From contig OZ059896.1 of assembly GCA_964057225.1 (NCBI GenBank), positions 23,122,501-23,186,500 of the forward strand: a stretch of DNA of 64,000 bases, in the 5' to 3' direction. The notes under the pieces are model-generated. The model searched no databases, had not been told where the DNA came from, and saw only the letters and a program-made list of their open reading frames with translations. Source of the DNA: Auanema rhodensis (lineage: Eukaryota > Nematoda > Chromadorea > Rhabditida > Rhabditidae). Of this stretch, positions 1 to 10,900 are shown in pieces. Each line of letters begins with the position of its first letter. Within the stretch, counting starts at the first letter, position 1. The position numbers and the translations under genes are program-made.

Positions 1-1
1 T

Positions 2-14
2 CATGGTAACCATG
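2..14. other. 13-bp dyad CATGGTAACCATG (first copy)
   Basis: The arms CATGGT and ACCATG flank a single A at m8, so the site is a near-perfect palindrome with a GGTNACC (BstEII) core. In T1/A15 monomers the arms extend to 7 bp. It is present in nearly every monomer. Exceptions seen are in monomers starting 11262 (GCAAGG), 42942 (CATGATAACC), 53502 (AACTATG), 55086 and 57551 (CATAGTAACC), and 56494 (AT insertion). Such a conserved dyad could bind a dimeric protein or simply be inherited; the sequence does not decide between these. Confidence 0.9.
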
Positions 15-23
15 ACTTTGAAA

Positions 24-33
24 TTTACGTGAA
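24..33. other. ACGTG element 1, TTTACGTGAA (first copy)
   Basis: This is the first of three ACGTG-containing elements per monomer, with ACGTG at m27-31. It differs by one base from the palindromic element 3 (TTCACGTGAA). Its centre is 20.5 bp from the dyad at m8, about two helical turns. It is among the least variable parts of the repeat; I saw changes nearby only in monomers starting 38190, 39070 and 61775. Protein binding is unproven. Confidence 0.8.
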
Positions 34-58
34 CTTTAATTTATGCTAATTAAATGTA

Positions 59-72
59 CACGTGATGTGCAC
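59..72. other. ACGTG element 2 (CACGTG) plus GTGCAC palindrome (first copy)
   Basis: CACGTG occupies m59-64 and GTGCAC m67-72. The minus strand over m59-66 reads ATCACGTG, which fits the yeast CDEI consensus RTCACRTG and the general E-box/G-box core bound by bHLH proteins. A common variant changes C59 to T (GTATACGTG) and destroys the hexamer while creating GTATAC. Another changes G64 to A (monomers starting 41534, 45054, 46286, 51566, 52446, 60367). Regulatory or centromeric use is inference only. Confidence 0.75.
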
Positions 73-88
73 TTGGTATGTAACTCGC

Positions 89-98
89 TTCACGTGAA
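89..98. other. ACGTG element 3, palindrome TTCACGTGAA (first copy)
   Basis: This is a perfect 10-bp palindrome centred at m93.5, 32 bp from the centre of element 2. The main variant is A98 to G (GTGAGAG), which marks one class of core monomers. Rare disruptions are CATGTA (8094, 54558, 61775), AAGTG (60895), GTGTAAG (13726, 15310) and CTGCACG (55790, 58255). It lies at or beside the interval where two chimeric monomers changed parent (see findings). Confidence 0.85.
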
Positions 99-114
99 AG
101 ATAAAGAGATGCGG

Positions 115-123
115 TTTTCAAAA
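115..123. other. TTTTCAAAA dyad (first copy)
   Basis: This 9-bp dyad has C119 at its centre. It is the site of the only recurrent indel in the array: in three monomers it reads TTTGAAAA, one T shorter and with the central C replaced by G. C119 also changes to A in one monomer class (19006, 23054, 28862, 33614) and to T in another (41182, 42414, 51214, 52094, 60015). Confidence 0.8.
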
Positions 124-150
124 TTAGATTTCTCATGTCCATATTAGTCT

Positions 151-167
151 AAAAACAAATTTTTATT
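151..167. other. A-tract/T-tract block (first copy)
   Basis: The end of each monomer carries an A-run followed by CAAA and a T-run, a pattern expected to bend or stiffen DNA. It recurs every 176 bp. Variants inside it mark HOR classes: C152, G151, G156, G157, A164, C164, C167 and A168. A role in nucleosome phasing is plausible for a nucleosome-length repeat but is inference. Confidence 0.7.
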
Positions 168-1055
168 GATATTGGTTCATGGTAACCATGACTTTGAAAT
201 TTACGTGAACTTTAATTTATGCTAATTAAATGTACACGTGATGTGCACTTGGTATGTAACTCGCTTCACGTGAAAGATAAAGAGATGCGGTTTTCAAAAT
301 TAGATTCCCCATTTCCATATTAGTCTAAAAACGAATTTTTATCGATATTGGTTCATGGTAACCATGATTTTGAAATTTACGTGAACTTTAATTTATGCTA
401 ATTAAATGTACACGTGATGTGCACTTGGTATGTAACTCGCTTCACGTGAAAGATAAAGAGATGCGGTTTTCAAAATTAGATTCCCCATGTCCATATTAGT
501 CTAAAAACAAATTTTTATTAATATTGGTTCATGGTAACCATGTCTTTGAAATTTACGTGAACTTTAATTTATTCTAATTAAATGTACACGTGATGTGCAC
601 TTGGTATGTAACTCGCTTCACGTGAAAGATAAAGAGATGCGGTTTTCAAAATTAGATTCCCCATGTCCATATTAGTCTAAAAACAAATTTTTATTAATAT
701 TGGTTCATGGTAACCATGTCTTTGAAATTTACGTGAACTTTAATTTATGCTAATTAAATGTACACGTTATGTGCACTTGGTATGTTACTCGCTTCACGTG
801 AAAGATAAAGAGATGCGGTTTTCAAAATTAGATTCCCCATGTCCATATTAGTCTAAAAACAAATTTTTATTAATATTGGTTCATGGTAACCATGTCTTTG
901 AAATTTACGTGAACTTTAATTTATGCTAATTAAATGTACACGTGATGTGCACTTGGTATGTAACTCGCTTCACGTGAAAGATAAAGAGATGCGGTTTGAA
1001 AATTAGATTCCCCATGTCCATATTAGTCTAAAAACAAATTTTTATTGATATTGGT

Positions 1056-1582
1056 TCATGGTAACCATGACTTTGAAATTTACGTGAACTTTAATTTATG
1101 CTAATTAAATGTACACGTGATGTGCACTTGGTATGTAACTCGCTTCACGTGAAAGATAAAGAGATGCGGTTTTCAAAATTAGATTTCCCATGTCCATATT
1201 AGTCTAAAAACAAATTTTTATTGATATTGATTCATGGTAACCATGACTTTGAAATTTACGTGAACTTTAATTTATGCTAATTAAATGTACACGTGATGTG
1301 CACTTGGTATGTAACTCGCTTCACGTGAAAGATAAAGAGATGCGGTTTTCAAAATTAGATTCCCCATTTCCATATTAGTCTAAAAACGAATTTTTATCGA
1401 TATTGGTTCATGGTAACCATGATTTTGAAATTTACGTGAACTTTAATTTATGCTAATTAAATGTACACGTGATGTGCACTTGGTATGTAACTCGCTTCAC
1501 GTGAAAGATAAAGAGATGCGGTTTGAAAATTAGATTCCCCATGTCCATATTAGTCTAAAAACAAATTTTTATTGATATTGGT
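1056..1582. repeat. 527-bp trimer HOR (176+176+175), left copy
   Basis: The first unit has T131 and A175 (TTGATTCAT at its junction). The second has T137, G157 and C167. The third has T16 and the one-base-short TTTGAAAA dyad. The first two types are repeated directly after, at 1583-1934, followed by a full-length T16 unit. A matching trimer, including the 175-bp unit, sits at 7391-7917. The short unit makes common descent of the two copies secure. Confidence 0.9.
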
Positions 1583-3694
1583 TCATGGTAACCATGACTT
1601 TGAAATTTACGTGAACTTTAATTTATGCTAATTAAATGTACACGTGATGTGCACTTGGTATGTAACTCGCTTCACGTGAAAGATAAAGAGATGCGGTTTT
1701 CAAAATTAGATTTCCCATGTCCATATTAGTCTAAAAACAAATTTTTATTGATATTGATTCATGGTAACCATGACTTTGAAATTTACGTGAACTTTAATTT
1801 ATGCTAATTAAATGTACACGTGATGTGCACTTGGTATGTAACTCGCTTCACGTGAAAGATAAAGAGATGCGGTTTTCAAAATTAGATTCCCCATTTCCAT
1901 ATTAGTCTAAAAACGAATTTTTATCGATATTGGTTCATGGTAACCATGATTTTGAAATTTACGTGAACTTTAATTTATGCTAATTAAATGTACACGTGAT
2001 GTGCACTTGGTATGTAACTCGCTTCACGTGAAAGATAAAGAGATGCGGTTTTCAAAATTAGATTCCCCATGTCCATATTAGTCTAAAAACAAATTTTTAT
2101 TAATATTGGTTCATGGTAACCATGTCTTTGAAATTTACGTGAACTTTAATTTATTCTAATTAAATGTACACGTGATGTGCACTTGGTATGTAACTCGCTT
2201 CACGTGAAAGATAAAGAGATGCGGTTTTCAAAATTAGATTTCCCATGTCCATATTAGTCTAAAAACAAATTTTTATTGATATTGGTTCATGGTAACCATG
2301 ACTTTGAAATTTACGTGAACTTTAATTTATGCTAATTAAATGTACACGTGATGTGCACTTGGTATGTAACTCGCTTCACGTGAAAGATAAAGAGATGCGG
2401 TTTTCAAAATTAAATTCCCCATGTCCATATTAGTCTAAAAACAAATTTTTATTGATATTGGTTCATGGTAACCATGACTTTGAAATTTACGTGAACTTTA
2501 ATTTATGCTAATTAAATGTACACGTGATGTGCACTTGGTATGTAACTCGCTTCACGTGAAAGATAAAGAGATGCGGTTTTCAAAATTAGATTCCTCATGT
2601 CCATATTAGTCTAAAAACAAATTTTTATTGATATTGGTTCATGGTAACCATGACTTTGAAATTTACGTGAACTTTAATTTATGCTAATTAAATGTACACG
2701 TGATGTGCACTTGGTATGTAACTCGCTTCACGTGAAAGATAAAGAGATGCGGTTTTCAAAATTAGATTCCCCATGTCCATATTAGTCTAAAAACAAATTT
2801 TTATTGATATTGGTTCATGGTAACCATGTCTTTGAAATTTACGTGAACTTTAATTTATGCTAATTAAATGTACACGTGATGTGCACTTGGTATGTAACTC
2901 GCTTCACGTGAAAGATAAAGCGGTGCGGTTTTCAAAATTAGATTCCCCATGTCCATATTAGTCTAAAAACAAATTTTTATTAATATTGGTTCATGGTAAC
3001 CATGTCTTTGAAATTTACGTGAACTTTAATTTATGCTAATTAAATGTACACGTGATGTGCACTTGGTACGTAACTCGCTTCACGTGAAAGATAAAGAGAT
3101 GCGGTTTTCAAAATTAGATTCCCCATGTCCATATTAGTCTAAAAACAAATTTTTATTAATATTGGTTCATGGTAACCATGTCTTTGAAATTTACGTGAAC
3201 TTTAATTTATGCTAATTAAATGTACACGTGATGTGCACTTGGTATGTAACTCGCTTCACGTGAAAGATAAAGAGATGCGGTTTTCAAAATTAGATTCCCC
3301 ATGTCCATATTAGTCTAAAAACAAATTTTTATTAATATTGGTTCATGGTAACCATGTCTTTGAAATTTACGTGAACTTTAATTTATGCTAATTAAATGTA
3401 CACGTGATGTGCACTTGGTATGTAACTCGCTTCACGTGAGAGATAAAGAGATGCGGTTTTCAAAATCAGATTCCCCATGTCCATATTAGTCTAAAAACAA
3501 ATTTTTATTGATATTGGTGCATGGTAACCATGACTTTGAAATTTACGTGAACTTTAATTTATGCTTATTAAATGTACACGTGATGTGCACTTGGTATGTA
3601 ACTCGCTTCACGTGAAAGATAAAGAGATGCGGTTTTCAAAATTAGATTCCCCATGTCCATATTAGTCTAAAAACAAATTTTTATTGATATTGGT

Positions 3695-3870
3695 GCATGG
3701 TAACCATGACTTTGAAATTTACGTGAACTTTAATTTATGCTAATTAAATGTACACGTGATGTGCACTTGGTATGTAACTCGCTTCACGTGAAAGATAAAG
3801 AGATGCGGTTTTCAAAATTAGATTCCCCATGTCCATATTAGTCTAAAAACAAATTTTTATTGATATTGGT
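3695..3870 (+). repeat. Reference monomer, G1 type
   Basis: This unit equals the consensus except that m1 is G (TTGGTGCATGG at the junction). It represents the second main monomer class. G1 units first appear at 3519 and occur from there to the end of the window, often next to T1 units. G1 shortens the arms of the m8 dyad from 7 to 6 bp. Confidence 0.95.
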
Positions 3871-5630
3871 TCATGGTAACCATGACTTTGAAATTTACGT
3901 GAACTTTAATTTATGCTAATTAAATGTATACGTGATGTGCACTTGGTATGTAACTCGCTTCACGTGAAAGATAAAGAGATGCGGTTTTCAAAATTAGATT
4001 CCCCATGTCCATATTAGTCTAAAAACAAATTTTTATTGATATTGGTGCATGGTAACCATGACTTTGAAATTTACGTGAACTTTAATTTATGCTAATTAAA
4101 TGTACACGTGATATGCACTTGGTATGTAACTCGCTTCACGTGAAAGATAAAGAGATGCGGTTTTCAAAATTAGATTCCCCATGTCCATATTAGTCTAAAA
4201 ACAAATTTTTATTGATATTGGTTCATGGTAACCATGACTTTGAAATTTACGTGAACTTTAATTTATGCTAATTAATTGTACACGTGATGTGCACTTGGTA
4301 TGTAACTCTCTTCACGTGAAAGATAAAGAGATGCGGTTTTCAAAATAAGATTCCCCATGTCCATATTAGTCTACAAACAAATTTTTATTGATATTGGTTC
4401 ATGGTAACCATGACTTTGAAATTTACGTGAACTTTGATTTATGCTAATTAAATGTAGACGTGATGTGCACTTGGTATGTAACTCGCTTCACGTGAAAGAT
4501 AAAGAGATGCGGTTTTCAAAATTAGATTCCCCATGTCCATATTAGTCTAAAAACAAATTTTTATTGATATTGGTGCATGGTAACCATGACTTTGAAATTT
4601 ACGTGAACTTTAATTTATGCTAATTAAATGTACACGTGATGTGCACTTGGTATGTAACTCGCTTCACGTGAAAGATAAAGAGATGCGGTTTTCAAAATTT
4701 GATTCCCCATGTCCATATTAGTCTAAAAACAAATTTTTATTGATATTGGTTCATGGTAACCATGACTTTGAAATTTACGTGAACTTTAATTTATGCTAAT
4801 TAATTGTACACGTGATGTGCACTTGGTATGTAACTCGCTTCACGTGAAAGATAAAGAGATGCGGTTTTCAAAATTAGATTCATCATGTCCATATTAGTCT
4901 AAAAACAAATTTTTATTGATATTGGTGCATGGTAACCATGACTTTGAAATTTACGTGAACTTTAATTTATGCTTATTAAATGTACACGTGATGTGCACTT
5001 GGTATGTAACTCGCTTCACGTGAAAGATAAAGAGATGCGGTTTTCAAAATTAGATTCCCCATGTCCATATTAGTCTGAAAACAAATTTTTATTGATATTG
5101 GTTCATGGTAACCATGACTTTGAAATTTACGTGAACTTTAATTTATGCTAATTAAATGTATACGTGATGTGCACTTGGTATGTAACTCGCTTCACGTGAA
5201 AGATAAAGAGATGCGGTTTTCAAAATTAGATTCCCCATGTCCATATTAGTCTAAAAACAAATTTTTATTGATATTGGTGCATGGTAACCATGACTTTGAA
5301 ATTTACGTGAACTTTAATTTATGCTAATTAAATGTACACGTGATGTGCACTTGGTATGTAACTCGCTTCACGTGAAAGATAAAGTGATGCGGTTTTCAAA
5401 ATTAGATTCCCCATGTCCATATTAGTCTAAAAACAAATTTTTATTGATATTGGTGCATGGTAACCATGACTTTGAAATTTACGTGAACTTTAATTTATGC
5501 TAATTAAATGTACACGTGATGTGCACTTGGTATGTAACTCGCTTCACGTGAAAGATAAAGAGATGCGGTTTTCAAAATTAGATTCCCCATGTCCATATTA
5601 GTCTACAAACAAATTTTTATTGATATTGGT

Positions 5631-7390
5631 TCATGGTAACCATGACTTTGAAATTTACGTGAACTTTAATTTATGCTAATTAAATGTACACGTGATGTGC
5701 ACTTGATATGTAACTCGCTTCACGTGAAAGATAAAAAGATGCGGTTTTCAAAATTAGATTCCCCATGTCCATATTAGTCTAAAAACAAATTTTTATTAAT
5801 ATTGGTGCATGGTAACCATGACTTTGAAATTTACGTGAACTTTAATTTATGCTAATTAAATGTACACGTGATGTGCACTTGGTATGTAACTCGCTTCACG
5901 TGAAAGATAAAGTGATGCGGTTTTCAAAATTAGATTCCCCATGTCCATATTAGTCTAAAAACAAATTTTTATTGATATTGGTTCATGGTAACCATGACTT
6001 TGAAATTTACGTGAACTTTAATTTATGCTAATTAAATGTACACGTGATGTGCACTTGGTATGTAACTCGCTTCACGTGAAAGATAAAGAGATGCGGTTTT
6101 CAAAATTTGATTCCCCATGTCCATATTAGTCTAAAAACAAATTTTTATTGATATTGGTGCATGGTAACCATGACTTTGAAATTTACGTGAACTTTAATTT
6201 ATGCTAATTAAATGTACACGTGATGTGCACTTGGTATGTAACTCGCTTCACGTGAAAGATAAAGTGATGCGGTTTTCAAAATTAGATTCCCCATGTCCAT
6301 ATTAGTCTAAAAACAAATTTTTATTGAAATTGGTTCATGGTAACCATGACTTTGAAATTTACGTGAACTTTAATTTATGCTAATTAAATGTACACGTGAT
6401 GTGCACTTGGTATGTAACTCGCTTCACGTGAAAGATAAAGAGATGCGGTTTTCAAAATTTGATTCCCCATGTCCATATTAGTCTAAAAACAAATTTTTAT
6501 TGATATTGGTGCATGGTAACCATGACTTTGAAATTTACGTGAACTTTAATTTATGCTAATTAAATGTACACGTGATGTGCACTTGGTATGTAACTCGCTT
6601 CACGTGAAAGATAAAGAGATGCGGTTTTCAAAATTAGATTCCCCATGTCCATATTAGTCTACAAACAAATTTTTATTGATATTGGTTCATGGTAACCATG
6701 ACTTTGAAATTTACGTGAACTTTAATTTATGCTAATTAAATGTACACGTGATGTGCACTTGGTATGTAACTCGCTTCACGTGAAAGATAAAGAGATGCGG
6801 TTTTCAAAATTAGATTCCCCATGTCCATATTAGTCTAAAAACAAATTTTTATTGATATTGGTGCATGGTAACCATGACTTTGAAATTTACGTGAACTTTA
6901 ATTTATGCTAATTAAATGTACACGTGATGTGCACTTGGTATGTAACTCGCTTCACGTGAAAGATAAAGAGATGCGGTTTTCAAAATTAGATTCCCCATGT
7001 CCATATTAGTCTACAAACAAATTTTTATTGATATTGGTTCATGGTAACCATGACTTTGAAATTTACGTGAACTTTAATTTATGCTAATTAAATGTACACG
7101 TGATGTGCACTTGGTATGTAACTCGCTTCACGTGAAAGATAAAGAGATGCGGTTTTCAAAATTAGATTCCCCATGTCCATATTAGTCTAAAAACAAATTT
7201 TTATTGATATTGGTGCATGGTAACCATGACTTTGAAATTTACGTGAACTTTAATTTATGCTAATTAAATGTACACGTGATGTGCACTTGGTATGTAACTC
7301 GCTTCACGTGAAAGATAAAGAGATGCGGTTTTCAAAATTAGATTCCCCATGTCCATATTAGTCTACAAACAAATTTTTATTGATATTGGT
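5631..7390. repeat. Alternating dimer HOR (352 bp)
   Basis: Ten successive monomers alternate T1 and G1. From 6511 the dimer is a G1 unit with C152 followed by a plain T1 unit. It appears at 6511-6862 and 6863-7214 with no difference that I found, and its first half repeats at 7215-7390. The earlier dimers (5631-6510) carry A76/A106, T107 and T126 instead, and this six-unit run starting at 5455 recurs at 9326. Confidence 0.85.
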
Positions 7391-7917
7391 TCATGGTAAC
7401 CATGACTTTGAAATTTACGTGAACTTTAATTTATGCTAATTAAATGTACACGTGATGTGCACTTGGTATGTAACTCGCTTCACGTGAAAGATAAAGAGAT
7501 GCGGTTTTCAAAATTAGATTTCCCATGTCCATATTAGTCTAAAAACAAATTTTTATTGATATTGATTCATGGTAACCATGACTTTGAAATTTACGTGAAC
7601 TTTAATTTATGCTAATTAAATGTACACGTGATGTGCACTTGGTATGTAACTCGCTTCACGTGAAAGATAAAGAGATGCGGTTTTCAAAATTAGATTCCCC
7701 ATTTCCATATTAGTCTAAAAACGAATTTTTATCGATATTGGTTCATGGTAACCATGATTTTGAAATTTACGTGAACTTTAATTTATGCTAATTAAATGTA
7801 CACGTGATGTGCACTTGGTATGTAACTCGCTTCACGTGAAAGATAAAGAGATGCGGTTTGAAAATTAGATTCCCCATGTCCATATTAGTCTAAAAACAAA
7901 TTTTTATTGATATTGGT
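7391..7917. repeat. 527-bp trimer HOR, displaced copy inside the core
   Basis: This trimer has the same marker set as 1056-1582: T131/A175, then T137/G157/C167, then T16 with the TTTGAAAA deletion. It lies 6335 bp downstream and is bordered on both sides by monomers of other types (C152/G1 dimers on the left, G1/T1 core monomers on the right). It is a block of outer-zone sequence embedded in the core. Confidence 0.9.
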
Positions 7918-10900
7918 TCATGGTAACCATGACTTTGAAATTTACGTGAACTTTAATTTATGCTAATTAAATGTACACGTGATGTGCACTTGGTATGTAA
8001 CTCGCTTCACGTGAAAGATAAAGAGATGCGGTTTTCAAAAATAGATTCCCCATGTCCATATTAGTCTAAAAACAAATTTTTATTGATATTGGTGCATGGT
8101 AACCATGACTTTGAAATTTACGTGAACTTTAATTTATGCTAATTAAATGTACACGTGATGTGCACTTGGTATGTAACTCGCTTCATGTAAAAGATAAAGA
8201 GATGCGGTCTTCAAAATTAGATTCCCCATGTCCATATTAGTCTAAAAACAAATTTTTATTGATATTGGTTCATGGTAACCATGACTTTGAAATTTACGTG
8301 AACTTTAATTTATGCTAATTAAATGTACACGTGATGTGCACTTGGTATGTAACTCGCTTCACGTGAAAGATAAAGAGATGCGGTTTTCAAAATTTGATTC
8401 CCCATGTCCATATTAGTCTAAAAACAAATTTTTATTGATATTGGTGCATGGTAACCATGACTTTGAAATTTACGTGAACTTTAATTTATGCTAATTAAAT
8501 GTACACGTGATGTGCACTTGGTATGTAACTTGCTTCACGTGAAAGATAAAATGATGCGGTTTTCAAAATTAGATTCCCCATGTCCATATTAGTCTAAAAA
8601 CAAATTTTTATTGATATTGGTTCATGGTAACCATGACTTTGAAATTTACGTGAACTTTAATTTATGCTAATTAAATGTACACGTGATGTGCACTTGGTAT
8701 GTAACTCGCTTCACGTGAAAGATAAAGTGATGCGGTTTTCAAAATTTGATTCCCCATGTCCATATTAGTCTAAAAACAAATTTTTATTGATATTGGTGCA
8801 TGGTAACCATGACTTTGAAATTTACGTGAACTTTAATTTATTCTAATTAAATGTACACGTGATGTGCACTTGGTATGTAACTCGCTTCACGTGAAAGATA
8901 AAGTGATGCGGTTTTCAAAATTAGATTCCCCATGTCCATATTAGTCTAAAAACAAATTTTTATTGATATTGGTTCATGGTAACCATGACTTTGAAATTTA
9001 CGTGAACTTTAATTTATGCTAATTAAATGTACACGTGATGTGCACTTGGTATGTAACTCGCTTCACGTGAAAGATAAAGAGATGCGGTTTTCAAAATTAG
9101 ATTCCCCATGTCCATATTAGTCTAAAAACAAATTTTTATTGATATTGGTGCATGGTAACCATGACTTTGAAATTTACGTGAACTTTAATTTATGCTAATT
9201 AAATGTACACGTGATGTGCACTTGGTATGTAACTCGCTTCACGTGAGAGATAAAGAGATGTGGTTTTCAAAATCAGATTCCCCATGTCCATATTAGTCTA
9301 AAAACAAATTTTTATTGATATTGGTGCATGGTAACCATGACTTTGAAATTTACGTGAACTTTAATTTATGCTAATTAAATGTACACGTGATGTGCACTTG
9401 GTATGTAACTCGCTTCACGTGAAAGATAAAGAGATGCGGTTTTCAAAATTAGATTCCCCATGTCCATATTAGTCTACAAACAAATTTTTATTGATATTGG
9501 TTCATGGTAACCATGACTTTGAAATTTACGTGAACTTTAATTTATGCTAATTAAATGTACACGTGATGTGCACTTGATATGTAACTCGCTTCACGTGAAA
9601 GATAAAAAGATGCGGTTTTCAAAATTAGATTCCCCATGTCCATATTAGTCTAAAAACAAATTTTTATTGATATTGGTGCATGGTAACCATGACTTTGAAA
9701 TTTACGTGAACTTTAATTTATGCTAATTAAATGTACACGTGATGTGCACTTGGTATGTAACTCGCTTCACGTGAAAGATAAAGTGATGCGGTTTTCAAAA
9801 TTAGATTCCCCATGTCCATATTAGTCTAAAAACAAATTTTTATTGATATTGGTTCATGGTAACCATGACTTTGAAATTTACGTGAACTTTAATTTATGCT
9901 AATTAAATGTACACGTGATGTGCACTTGGTATGTAACTCGCTTCACGTGAAAGATAAAGAGATGCGGTTTTCAAAATTTGATTCCCCATGTCCATATTAG
10001 TCTAAAAACAAATTTTTATTGATATTGGTGCATGGTAACCATGACTTTGAAATTTACGTGAACTTTAATTTATGCTAATTAAATGTACACGTGATGTGCA
10101 CTTGGTATGTAACTCGCTTCACGTGAAAGATAAAGTGATGCGGTTTTCAAAATTAGATTCCCCATGTCCATATTAGTCTAAAAACAAATTTTTATTGATA
10201 TTGGTTCATGGTAACCATGACTTTGAAATTTACGTGAACTTTAATTTATGCTAATTAAATGTACACGTGATGTGCACTTGGTATGTAACTCGCTTCACGT
10301 GAAAGATAAAGAGATGCGGTTTTCAAAATTTGATTCCCCATGTCCATATTAGTCTAAAAACAAATTTTTATTGATATTGGTTCATGGTAACCATGACTTT
10401 GAAATTTACGTGAACTTTAATTTATGCTAATTAAATGTACACGTGATGTGCACTTGGTATGTAACTCGCTTCACGTGAAAGATAAAGAGATGCGGTTTTC
10501 AAAATTAGATTCCCCATGTCCATATTAGTCTAAAAACAAATTTTTATTGATATTGGTGCATGGTAACCATGACTTTGAAATTTACGTGAACTTTAATTTA
10601 TGCTAATTAAATGTACACGTGATGTGCACTTGGTATGTAACTCGCTTCACGTGAGAGATAAAGAGATGCGGTTTTCAAAATCAGATTCCCCATGTCCATA
10701 TTAGTCTAAAAACAAATTTTTATTGATATTGGTGCATGGTAACCATGACTTTGAAATTTACGTGAACTTTAATTTATGCTAATTAAATGTACACGTGATG
10801 TGCACTTGGTATGTAACTCGCTTCACGTGAAAGATAAAGAGATGCGGTTTTCAAAATTAGATTCCCCATGTCCATATTAGTCTACAAACAAATTTTTATT

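Larger units (their letters stand above)
1..3518. repeat. Left outer zone: 20 T1-type monomers, no G1 units
   Basis: All 20 monomers begin TCATGG. Several carry T15 (CATGTCTTTG) with A168 (ATTAATATT): starts 529, 705, 2815, 2991, 3167 and, in part, 881, 2111 and 3343. A three-type run (G137T with G157 and C167; T16; T15 with T45) appears at 177-704 and again at 1759-2286. The last unit (3343) already carries G98 and C125, markers of the core. This zone resembles the far right of the window more than its immediate neighbour to the right. Confidence 0.85.
3519..7390. repeat. Left core edge: first G1 units, early core types
   Basis: G1 monomers begin at 3519. Units here carry types later amplified in the core: T48 (3519, 4927), T59 (3871, 5103), T54 with T87, A125 and C152 (4223), G38 (4399), and A132/T133 (4751). 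The run 3871-4574 (T59; G1; T54/T87; G38) resembles blocks at 32558-33261, 39598-40301 and 48926-49629. G61 replaces C in the 4399 unit and A68 occurs in the 4047 unit. Monomers at 5279-6334 introduce T107 and T126. Confidence 0.8.

Noticed and set aside
40-54. TATA-like or promoter elements in the AT-rich stretches
   Set aside because: A sequence of 32% G+C gives such matches by chance, and nothing downstream is a gene. Satellite transcription is possible but not readable from the sequence.
59-98. Plant G-box regulatory cluster controlling a gene
   Set aside because: The CACGTG sites are part of every monomer over 64 kb with no gene in the window, so a role in promoter control is not supported. 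They are reported only as repeat-internal dyads.
173-186. RNA polymerase III B-box-like GGTTCATGG
   Set aside because: It shares only the GGTTC start with the B-box consensus, the G1 class lacks it, and there is no A-box at the proper distance or T-run terminator arrangement specific to such a gene.
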